Source of the DNA: an uncultured Parafilimonas sp.
GTDB taxonomy: Bacteria; Bacteroidota; Bacteroidia; Chitinophagales; Chitinophagaceae
Assembly (NCBI GenBank): GCA_903882935.1
Contig: CAIRZB010000043.1
Span: 62,001 to 126,000, forward strand
Length of the DNA: 64,000 nucleotides
Direction of reading: 5' to 3'
The position numbers and the translations under genes were made by a program. Shown one piece after another: positions 53,672 through 60,914 of this stretch; the first letter of the stretch is position 1, and each line of letters opens with the position of its first letter. A model generated the notes under the pieces. That model was not told where the DNA came from. It saw nothing but the letters and a program-made list of their open reading frames with translations, and searched no databases.

Positions 53672-54022
53672 TTGACTACGTTGCCGAACGCTTTACAGCG
53701 TTACAATTAATTAGCCTTGACTCGATTTTTTAACGTAGAACTGAACGCATCGGTAATTACCCAAATAGAAGCTTTGGGTTTTAATAGCCCGCCTAAAGAG
53801 GAAAAAAGCCGTTTGCAATTATTCGCTATCGCCAATATCTTGCCCCTAACAGAAGATGTCGCCAAACAAACTATTACACTTCGAAAAATGTATAAGTTAA
53901 AAACACCAGATGCAATTGTTGCTGCTACTGCCATTGTTCACAAACATATTCTTATAACACACAATGTTCGTGATTTTAACAAGATAGCCGGATTAAGTAT
54001 ACTCGACCCATATAGCTTGTAG
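53641..54022 (+). pseudogene. VapC-like PIN toxin disrupted by a frameshift
   Basis: From the ATG at 53641 the first 30 codons encode a PIN N-terminus (MGYLADTNVLIDYVAERF) and end at TAA 53731-53733, just after a T6 run (53726-53731). Dropping one T joins this to the frame ending at 54022, giving a normal 126-aa PIN protein with SVITQIEALGF, TPDAIVAATAIVH and LITHNVRDFNKI. One inserted base therefore inactivates the toxin, or is a slippage or assembly error. Confidence 0.8.
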
Positions 54023-54090
54023 GTTTTTGTTTGTATATAAAATAGGGAAAAGGAAGGTTTTAGGAGTGTTTTTTTAAATGATAAACATTA

Positions 54091-54366
54091 TCATTCGATG
54101 CCGCTCATCTCGTAAAAAGCAACCCCAAACAATATTAACGGTATCAAGCTTAGCGTGAAGGCCAACCAGACAAAAAGTTTATAATGCCGTCTGTTTTGTG
54201 TAAACCGCAGCAAGCAAATCGGTGCTGAAAAATATACCATCACACAAAGGCAATATAATGCGTCGGCAATATCTGGCTTGTTTAACAGTGCCCACATAAA
54301 AAAAACACCTGTTAGGCTAAAGCTTATTATTGAAATTAGACTTGTAACGGTTTTTATCGCGTGCAT
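54091..54366 (-). CDS. Small hypothetical membrane protein (91 aa)
   Basis: The ATG at 54364-54366 (MHAIKTVTSLISIISFSLTG) is preferred over a longer frame. Three predicted transmembrane helices; no family recognised. AT-rich; in the accessory pocket with the PIN module and the next membrane protein. Confidence 0.5.
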   Translation of the reverse strand: MHAIKTVTSLISIISFSLTGVFFMWALLNKPDIADALYCLCVMVYFSAPICLLRFTQNRRHYKLFVWLAFTLSLIPLILFGVAFYEMSGIE

Positions 54367-54570
54367 GTGGATATCTTTTTTTTGGGTGCAGGTATTTGAA
54401 AGTACAAATTTTGGCGAATATACCACCAGGCTACACGGGGCTTTTGTATTTTTTAGATGTATTGTACTGAAATGGTTTTGCACGTTAGCTTGGTAATCCT
54501 GTTTTTTCTCGACACTAACTAATCTTATAATTTTCTTTCTTCTTCTAACAATAAAAAACCAAATGTTATA

Positions 54571-54951
54571 TTACCGTTGGGTGATTTTTACTAAGAAAAA
54601 AATCACCGCTAACCCAACAAATACGAAGCCGATATTACGCAGCAATAATTTTCGTTTATCGGTAAAGCTAATTTGTGAAAGATTGAATTTAGACGGAACA
54701 ATTATTAACAGTAGGCCAAAAGCTAAAAAAACCAATATATCAACATTACTTACACAAAAATTATTCGATTGATTGTCGCTATCGTTTTTAGCGAACTTGA
54801 TAGAGTTATCAGACTGCCCATAAGGGGCATAATTTTGATATTGCTTTGGCCTATGACTTGTGAGTTTGAGGAAGAATATGCCAAGGATTATAAGGCCCAA
54901 AAACAAAACACTCTTCCAACTAAATTTGTTCCATTTAACTACATTATTCAT
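54571..54951 (-). CDS. Hypothetical membrane protein (126 aa)
   Basis: Three predicted transmembrane helices (SVLFLGLIILGIFFL, VDILVFLAFGLLLIIV, GFVFVGLAVIFFLV) separated by an Asn/Ser-rich loop and a basic loop. No family recognised. AT-rich composition unlike the core genes. Confidence 0.55.
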   Translation of the reverse strand: MNNVVKWNKFSWKSVLFLGLIILGIFFLKLTSHRPKQYQNYAPYGQSDNSIKFAKNDSDNQSNNFCVSNVDILVFLAFGLLLIIVPSKFNLSQISFTDKRKLLLRNIGFVFVGLAVIFFLVKITQR

Positions 54952-54998
54952 AAGTCAATTTTCATAATAAGTTCCTAAAGCTGAAAGTTTCTTTTCCC

Positions 54999-56804
54999 CT
55001 ACTCCATCACCGGCAACTCCACATACGTAGCATACTCATTACTCCTGTAAATACGCTGGGTGGCTTTTTGGTAATCGCCTGCTTTGGCATCAAAAATACT
55101 GGGTACATATTTTTGCGGGTTCATGTCAATAATGGGGAACCAACTGCTCTGCACCTGTATCATTATTTTATGCCCTTTTAAAAAAGTGTGGTTAACCTGG
55201 TGCAGGTTTATGGTGTATTCCTCAGGCTTGTTGGGCGTAATAGGCTCCGGCGTGGTAAAACCCTTGCGAAAACGCCCGCGGTACACTTCACTGGCTACCA
55301 TCAGCTCGTAGCCGCTCATTTTCCTTTCCTTGTACTGGCCGGGGTAAACGTCAATCAGCTTCACCACCCAGTCGGCATCGGTGCCGGTGGTGCCTGCAAA
55401 CAGGTGGGCGATGATGCTGCCGGTAACGGTAATGCTATCGGTAAGCACTTCGCTTTGCCAAGTGGCAACATCGGGCCTGCCGTCTACAAAACGCTGGTCT
55501 TCTGTAAGCCATTCGCGCCAGCGGCTGCCTTCGCCGTAGGTTTGTTCAATGGGTCTGCTGCGGTAAGGCACGGGTGTTTTGGGGTCACTAATGTATTCGT
55601 CAAAGGCGGTAGTGGTGCCGGTTGGTTCGGTGAACGATACTTTGCCGCCTACTGCCGTATACAGTTTTTTTATAGTGGCCTCCTTGGGCGGCCAGGCGGC
55701 GTAGGTTTTCCATTGGTTGCTGCCTGTTTCAAAAACTGTTGCTTCAGGTATTGGGCCAACGTCTTTGCCCTTTAGCCAATGGTCAAACCATTTTTTTTGT
55801 ATTTGTTGTTGAAAATAGCCTGCCGTGTTGCTGCCCATTTGGTAGTTGCCCAAATGGGTTACGTTGCCGCCAGCCCACTGCCCGTGGTTCCAGGGGCCGA
55901 GGCAGATATAGTTGCGGTTAAAGCTGTCAAGCTTTTCCATCTTGGCATACATTAACTGCGGGCCCATCATATCCTCCTGGTCCCATACGCCGCCCACATG
56001 CAGCATGGGTATGCGCGGGTAATCCACATAACGCAGCGGCGATTTATATTGCCAAACAGAATCATAATTGGGGTGTGCCATAAACATGTTCCAGCTGGGC
56101 AGTGTGTTATGAAAATATTTGGTGTTGGCATTGCTGAGCGGGCCCAGCTTTAAAAACCAGTTGTATAGGTCATACTCATCGAAGGAGAACATTGTGTCAA
56201 CCTTGCTGGCCTCTTCCATAAACGCATAATCAAACGCATACGACAACCTAAAGGCACCGTTGTGGTGAAAGTCATCGCCCAAAAAAAGGTCGCTCATGCA
56301 GGCTTGCTCGCTGGCCGCCTTCATGGCGGGGTGGGGCCGGGCAGCACCCACCAAGGCCGTCCATCCAAGGTACGATATGCCCAGTTGGCCAACATTTCCG
56401 TTGTTGTTTTTAACGTTGTGTATCAGCCAGTCAACCGTGTCCCAGGTATCAGTGCTTTCGTCAATTAGGCCGGGTTTATCTTCTATGGGCCTGTTCATTA
56501 CAAACTGCCCTTCGCTTTTGTACCGGCCGCGTATATCCTGTGTAACAAAAACATAGCCTTCGGCGGCCATATCCCGCACATATGATGATTTGTCGGGCCT
56601 TTGTGCGCCCTCGCTTCCGTAGGGGGTGCGTTCCATCAAAATGGGCACGGCGTCGGTGGCATTGTCTGGCGTAAAAATTACGGTGTATAACTTAACCCCG
56701 TCGCGCATGGGTATCATTACTTCCTTGCGGGTGTACGTAATTTTATCTTGGGCGTTGGCGCAAAATGCGAGGCAACAAAGGCAGGCGGCAAATAATTTTC
56801 TCAT
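54999..56804 (-). CDS. Secreted CocE/NonD-family hydrolase (X-Pro/amino-acid ester hydrolase type)
   Basis: 601 aa from the ATG at 56802-56804 (MRKLFAACLCCLAFCANAQD), a clean signal peptide; the frame continues to 56957. The alpha/beta-hydrolase domain has the nucleophile in GISYLGWTA (about 145) and MERTPYG; a helical cap and a C-terminal jelly-roll (AHLFAGTTGTDADWVVKLID) follow, the CocE/alpha-amino-acid ester hydrolase layout. Substrate, such as beta-lactam side chains or dipeptides, unknown. The word repeat GTCCATGGTCCATAGTCCATAG lies just upstream. Confidence 0.88.
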   Translation of the reverse strand: MRKLFAACLCCLAFCANAQDKITYTRKEVMIPMRDGVKLYTVIFTPDNATDAVPILMERTPYGSEGAQRPDKSSYVRDMAAEGYVFVTQDIRGRYKSEGQFVMNRPIEDKPGLIDESTDTWDTVDWLIHNVKNNNGNVGQLGISYLGWTALVGAARPHPAMKAASEQACMSDLFLGDDFHHNGAFRLSYAFDYAFMEEASKVDTMFSFDEYDLYNWFLKLGPLSNANTKYFHNTLPSWNMFMAHPNYDSVWQYKSPLRYVDYPRIPMLHVGGVWDQEDMMGPQLMYAKMEKLDSFNRNYICLGPWNHGQWAGGNVTHLGNYQMGSNTAGYFQQQIQKKWFDHWLKGKDVGPIPEATVFETGSNQWKTYAAWPPKEATIKKLYTAVGGKVSFTEPTGTTTAFDEYISDPKTPVPYRSRPIEQTYGEGSRWREWLTEDQRFVDGRPDVATWQSEVLTDSITVTGSIIAHLFAGTTGTDADWVVKLIDVYPGQYKERKMSGYELMVASEVYRGRFRKGFTTPEPITPNKPEEYTINLHQVNHTFLKGHKIMIQVQSSWFPIIDMNPQKYVPSIFDAKAGDYQKATQRIYRSNEYATYVELPVME

Positions 56805-56826
56805 GTGGGGATAAATGTTGTCAGTT

Positions 56827-56863
56827 CTAAATTGTCCATGGTCCATAGTCCATAGCCCATGGT
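56827..56863. repeat. GTCCATGG-type word repeat
   Basis: TTGTCCATGGTCCATAGTCC and variants (four units) in the leader of the CocE-like gene; near-identical to 32573-32603. Confidence 0.6.
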
Positions 56864-56998
56864 CAAAAGCCAACAGCGGCGGAATATTATAGCATTGTAC
56901 AAAGTCAATATACACACGACTTGTCATTAACGCGTTTAATATCCCTATTTCTCGCAACCCAATGACTTATTGACCTATGACCATTGGCCACAAGTATA

Positions 56999-57445
56999 TT
57001 ATTGTTCTGGCGGCAGCACTGCTACTACCTCAATCTCTACCAAAAACTGCGGTAAGTAAAGGCGTTTCACCTCCACCCAAGTGCTGGCGGGGTAATCGCC
57101 CTGGTAATAAGCCCTGTGTATGCGCTGTGCCGCCATAAAGGAGTCTATGTTGGTGGTGTACACCGTTTCCTTCACTACGTTTTTAAGGCTGGCATTGTAC
57201 CGTTGCAAAGTGCCCTGTATATCCTCCATAATGTACTGTAGCTGCTCAGCCATGGTGCCTGTGCCAGTGGTGCCGCTAATGTATAGTGTATTGCCGGTTT
57301 TAACAGCATGGGTGTAACCCAGTTGGTATTCCAGCGGTTTGTTCTGGTGGTATTTCTGTTTGGGTATGGTATCCTGTGCGCTAACGCCCGTACTGTGTAA
57401 CAACAAAGCCGTAATAAAGGTAAACAAGGCCAACTTGTACATCAT
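56999..57445 (-). CDS. Exported RidA/YjgF-family protein
   Basis: 148 aa from ATG at 57443-57445 with signal peptide (STGVSAQ); upstream codons of the long frame are shadow. RidA core: ISGTTGTGTMAEQLQYIMED and VVKETVYTTNIDSF, ending LVEIEVVAVLPPEQ. Cytosolic RidA deaminates reactive enamines; an exported copy suggests a different role. Divergent from the M20 gene across a 157-bp region. Confidence 0.85.
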   Translation of the reverse strand: MMYKLALFTFITALLLHSTGVSAQDTIPKQKYHQNKPLEYQLGYTHAVKTGNTLYISGTTGTGTMAEQLQYIMEDIQGTLQRYNASLKNVVKETVYTTNIDSFMAAQRIHRAYYQGDYPASTWVEVKRLYLPQFLVEIEVVAVLPPEQ

Positions 57446-57517
57446 GGCAGGTAATTTTTTATAAATGTAGTGTAAATTGTTGTATTTGGCCCATGCCCGT
57501 TTACCTCTTAACCACCC

Positions 57518-57525
57518 TATGTTTG
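57518..57525 (+). promoter_or_regulatory. Possible -7 element for the M20 peptidase gene
   Basis: TATGTTTG matches the Bacteroidota TAnnTTTG box, about 78 bp upstream of the M20 ATG. No well-spaced TTTG -33 was found. Confidence 0.35.
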
Positions 57526-57602
57526 TATAGTAAGGCAATCTGCCCGCCAATTTTTTGCCATCTCGCCACCAACCCTTATCTTGAAGCACTAAAACTCCCC
57601 CC

Positions 57603-59060
57603 ATGGTAAAAAAACTGCTTAAATGGCTTGGCCTGGCATTGTTGGCGTTAATAGCTGTAGTGTTGTTTAACACATTTACCACAAAGCCTTGGCCCGTGGT
57701 AGCAACTGTAGGCAACCCCGCGCCGCTGCCCGATTCTGCCGTTAAGCACCTGAGCATGGCCGTGCAAATACCCACGGTTTCCCTAAACGATACCGCTGCG
57801 TTGGACACGGTTGACCTGAAAAAATTCGGCGATTTTGTGCAGAGCAGCTACCCGTTGATTAATACCCACCTGAATAAAACGTTGGTGAACAAATACGCTT
57901 TTGTGTTTAAATGGGCTGGGCAGGACACGGCCCTGCAACCCATTATACTAATGGGCCACTACGATGTGGTACCCGTGGAAGCAGCCGTACTGGACAAATG
58001 GACAGCCCCACCTTTTAGCGGATTGATTACCGACAGTTGTGTATGGGGCCGCGGATCAGTTGACGACAAGGCCAGCGTAATTGCTGTGTTGGAAGCCACG
58101 GAGGCCCTGTTGCGTAAGGGGTTTGTGCCAAAGCGCACCATCTATCTTTGCTTTGGGTACGATGAGGAAACCAATGGCAACGGAGCCAAAGCGGTGGTAG
58201 CCTACCTGCAACAGCAACATGTGCGTGCCCAATTGGTGTTGGATGAAGGCGGTGAGGTTACCGAGGAGCAAACCAGCATCGTTAACCGGCCCATTGCCGT
58301 AATTGGCGTGGCCGAAAAAGGCTACGCATCGTACCAATTATCAGTGGAGAAGGAAGGCGGCCACTCCAGCAAACCGGCCAAGGAAACCGCGATTGACATA
58401 TTGGTAACAGCGTTGCACAAGTTGCGCAGCAACACGCCGCCTGTAAAGTTAACAGCACCAGTAAGCGAATTTATACACCGTGTGGGTTCATCCAGCAACT
58501 CGTTTGGGTTTAAGATGGCCTCGGCCAACATGTGGCTGTTCAGCGGCATGGTGGAAGGCGCACTTGGTGCCAAACCTGAAGGCAGTGCCATGCTGCACAC
58601 CACCATTGTGCCCACCATTATACAAACCGGCGTAAAGGATAATGTGATACCCAGCACCGCAACAGCCATCGTAAACAGCCGCATATTGACAGGCGAAACC
58701 GTTGCCAGCGTGCAGGAATATATAAAAAATACGATACAGGACGACCGCATAAAAATAAAACGCGTTAGCCGTTTTGGCGGCGACCCCTCCGCAGCCACCG
58801 GTGTTGAATCGCCTGCATTTAAACGGATTGAAAGTGCCATTCTGAAAAACATACCCGATGTTATACCCACACCTTACCTGATGATTGGGGCGACTGACAG
58901 CCGTGCCTACCGCAGCATATCCGACGGGGTATTGAACTTTTTACCTATGACCGACGGCAAGGGCTACCACGGCATAAACGAACGCCTGCCCATACGCGAC
59001 CTGCAACGCAGCATCAATTTTATGATGACGGTGATGGAAGAGAGTGTGAAGGAGTTTTAG
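57603..59060 (+). CDS. M20-family metallopeptidase
   Basis: A 485-aa dizinc peptidase with an N-terminal anchor (WLGLALLALIAVVLF). Metal ligands: MGHYDVVPVE (His about 118), WGRGSVDDKAS (Asp about 149), GYDEETNG (Glu pair about 184) and the final His in GYHGINERLPI (near 460). Related to PM20D1/carboxypeptidase-like M20 members. Its last 177 bp are duplicated at 59552-59728. Confidence 0.9.
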   Translation: MVKKLLKWLGLALLALIAVVLFNTFTTKPWPVVATVGNPAPLPDSAVKHLSMAVQIPTVSLNDTAALDTVDLKKFGDFVQSSYPLINTHLNKTLVNKYAFVFKWAGQDTALQPIILMGHYDVVPVEAAVLDKWTAPPFSGLITDSCVWGRGSVDDKASVIAVLEATEALLRKGFVPKRTIYLCFGYDEETNGNGAKAVVAYLQQQHVRAQLVLDEGGEVTEEQTSIVNRPIAVIGVAEKGYASYQLSVEKEGGHSSKPAKETAIDILVTALHKLRSNTPPVKLTAPVSEFIHRVGSSSNSFGFKMASANMWLFSGMVEGALGAKPEGSAMLHTTIVPTIIQTGVKDNVIPSTATAIVNSRILTGETVASVQEYIKNTIQDDRIKIKRVSRFGGDPSAATGVESPAFKRIESAILKNIPDVIPTPYLMIGATDSRAYRSISDGVLNFLPMTDGKGYHGINERLPIRDLQRSINFMMTVMEESVKEF

Positions 59061-59138
59061 GGGGGGTGGATATAGCGGGGCTGTTTAATTTACTTTCTTA
59101 AAGAGATATTAGAATTTAACCACAAATACTTTTGCAAT

Positions 59139-59552
59139 ATGGGGCTAACAAGCAAAGCGTTGCTGATTTATTTATTTTTATTGTTCTCCGTTACGGCCAA
59201 ATCTCAGGATGTAAAATATTTGGACAGCTTGGCAAATACTTGCCAAGCATGTTTGGATAAAGGTGTGGCCATGCTGCATTGTGAAAATATCTATTATGCA
59301 TCAGTTGACGTGGCTCTAAATAAGGTTTATCAAAGAATATTCGGTAAGTTAGATTCACCAAACAAAATACAATTTAGAAACGAGCAACGCATTTGGCTGC
59401 ATAAAAGAGACGAGTATTTTAGTCAAGTTGATACAGAGTTTCCTTCCGACGGAAATTATATTGACGAGGACACCAGAATGATGCGTTTAGACAAAAAAGC
59501 CAGTTTTGTAGATGCACGTATTAGGGAATTATTAAACAGGGAAGAACGTTAA
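59139..59552 (+). CDS. LprI-like lysozyme-inhibitor family protein
   Basis: 137 aa with signal peptide (SVTAKSQ). It matches the LprI/DUF1311 pattern: CQACLDKGVAMLHCENIYYA, DVALNKVYQRIFGKLDS, FRNEQRIWLHKRDEYFSQV and a terminal RIRELLNR. Family members bind or inhibit lysozyme or act in the periplasm. It lies between the M20 gene and a duplicate of that gene's 3' end, with its stop codon overlapping the duplicate by one base. Confidence 0.82.
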   Translation: MGLTSKALLIYLFLLFSVTAKSQDVKYLDSLANTCQACLDKGVAMLHCENIYYASVDVALNKVYQRIFGKLDSPNKIQFRNEQRIWLHKRDEYFSQVDTEFPSDGNYIDEDTRMMRLDKKASFVDARIRELLNREER

Positions 59553-59728
59553 TTGGCGCCACCGACAGCCGTGCTTACCGCACCGTGCACGACCAGTTGT
59601 TGAACTTTTTGCCCATGACCGACGGCAAGGGTTACGACGGCATAAACGAATGCCTGCCCATACGCGACCTGCAACGCAGCATAAACTTTATGATGACCGT
59701 GATGGAGGTAAGCGTGAAGGAGTTTTAG
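59552..59728 (+). pseudogene. Duplicate of the M20 peptidase 3' end (58 codons)
   Basis: Reads IGATDSRAYR...FLPMTDGKGYDGINECLPIR...VKEF stop, in frame, nearly the same as 58884-59060 of the M20 gene. The terminal metal-binding His (GYHGINER) is Asp here (GYDGINEC), and no start or upstream part is present. A gene fragment left by duplication or replacement. Confidence 0.85.
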
Positions 59729-60009
59729 GGGGATTGATTACTGGATATTGCAAGATTAAAATGCGCAAGAGGCGTGTTATTTTCAGCGTACGGCACTCAG
59801 GAGCCATCGTCACTGTCTTTACAATTTTGCTAATAGCCAAACCGTCCAATAAATTAACTTTAGCACTTGAAACGCGACGACACCCTTTGGAAGGCCATTT
59901 TAGAAGATTTATACCCCCATCCCCTAAAGGGGGGCAATACCCATTATAGTAAATTTGGCAACTCAAAATAAAACATACTTTTTATTACCCCCTTTAGGGG
60001 ATGGGGGTA
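59729..60009. repeat. Intergenic region with a 22-bp perfect inverted repeat
   Basis: Arms 59912-59933 and 59988-60009 (CCCCCTTTAGGGG core) are perfect reverse complements separated by 54 bp. The right arm ends directly at the 5' edge of the truncated Rpn gene. No gene within. Confidence 0.65.
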
Positions 60010-60711
60010 ACAGGCAACGAAGAGTGGATTTTGGTACACATTTAAGTACAGGGGTATAACGATAGTGATTTTGCTAAGAGGATGTTTACATACTTATACC
60101 GGATATACGACCGGTACAATGTGCCGGTTACGTGTATGGCCATTTTTACAGACACCCAAAAAGGCTACCGTCCGCAGCAATTCAACTACGACTTTTTGGG
60201 TACACAAGCCCTGTTCCGGTATAACACCTATAAGGTGATTGACCAAGACGAGGACGAACTGCGCCAAAGTACCAACCCGTTCGCCATAGTAATATTGACG
60301 GTTCTGCTTGCCCTTAAAAAAGGGAAAATATCGGAGGAAGAATTACTAAACCTTAAAACAGCCTTCGTTAGAAGCCTCTTCCAAAAGCAAATACCCCGCA
60401 ACAAAATAGATGCAATCTTGATTTTTTTAACAAATTACGTCCGTTTTGACAATACGGAAAATATAACTAAATTTAACGAAGAAGTTAATTTAATAACTAA
60501 TAAACATGCAACCATGGGGATTAGAGAATTTGTGCTACAAAGGGCTAATAATGAAGGGATGGAGAAAGGTATGGAAATAAAAGACAAGGAAAACAAAATT
60601 ACCTTTGTTACAAACCTGCTTACCCAAACCGATTTTACTGCCCAAAAAATATCGCTGGTGGCGGATGTAACTGTTGCGTTTGTTGAAGAGGTTAGGGCTT
60701 CGTTGAGATAA
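60010..60711 (+). pseudogene. Truncated Rpn/PDDEXK-type nuclease (recombination-promoting) gene
   Basis: The frame EEWILVHI-stop-VQGYNDSDFAKRMFTYLYRIYD... is a recognisable Rpn/PD-(D/E)XK transposase-like protein lacking its N-terminus. TAA at 60043-60045 stands exactly where the family has the active-site Glu (HIEVQG). The rest from the ATG at 60082 (209 codons: NPFAIVILTVLLALKKGK, NKIDAILIFLTNYVRF) is open but cannot be catalytic. Full-length relatives have about 80 more N-terminal residues. Confidence 0.78.
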
Positions 60712-60914
60712 TTGTTTTAATGCCATAATACCAAAACAAACTGTAATATTTCCTACGCATAAAAGCCCACAGATACAAATATCCGTTTGAGGAGGTATAC
60801 ACCTACACCATTTTTTAAGGTTTTCCGGGTGCAGAAAATCCTATCAACCGTAACGAGCGGGTCCGTTTACAGATAAAAATCACTAAAAATCCTCATTCAC
60901 CACTTCTCCACAAC
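60712..60914. other. Intergenic sequence
   Basis: No gene or clear signal seen. Confidence 0.4.

Noticed and set aside
53717-54022. Separate 101-aa PIN gene starting at TTG 53717
   Set aside because: It lacks the first PIN Asp, which lies in the other frame just upstream; the frameshift explanation accounts for both parts.
60082-60711. Intact 209-aa Rpn gene
   Set aside because: The missing N-terminus and the in-frame stop at the catalytic Glu, with recognisable family sequence upstream of the ATG, show a broken gene.
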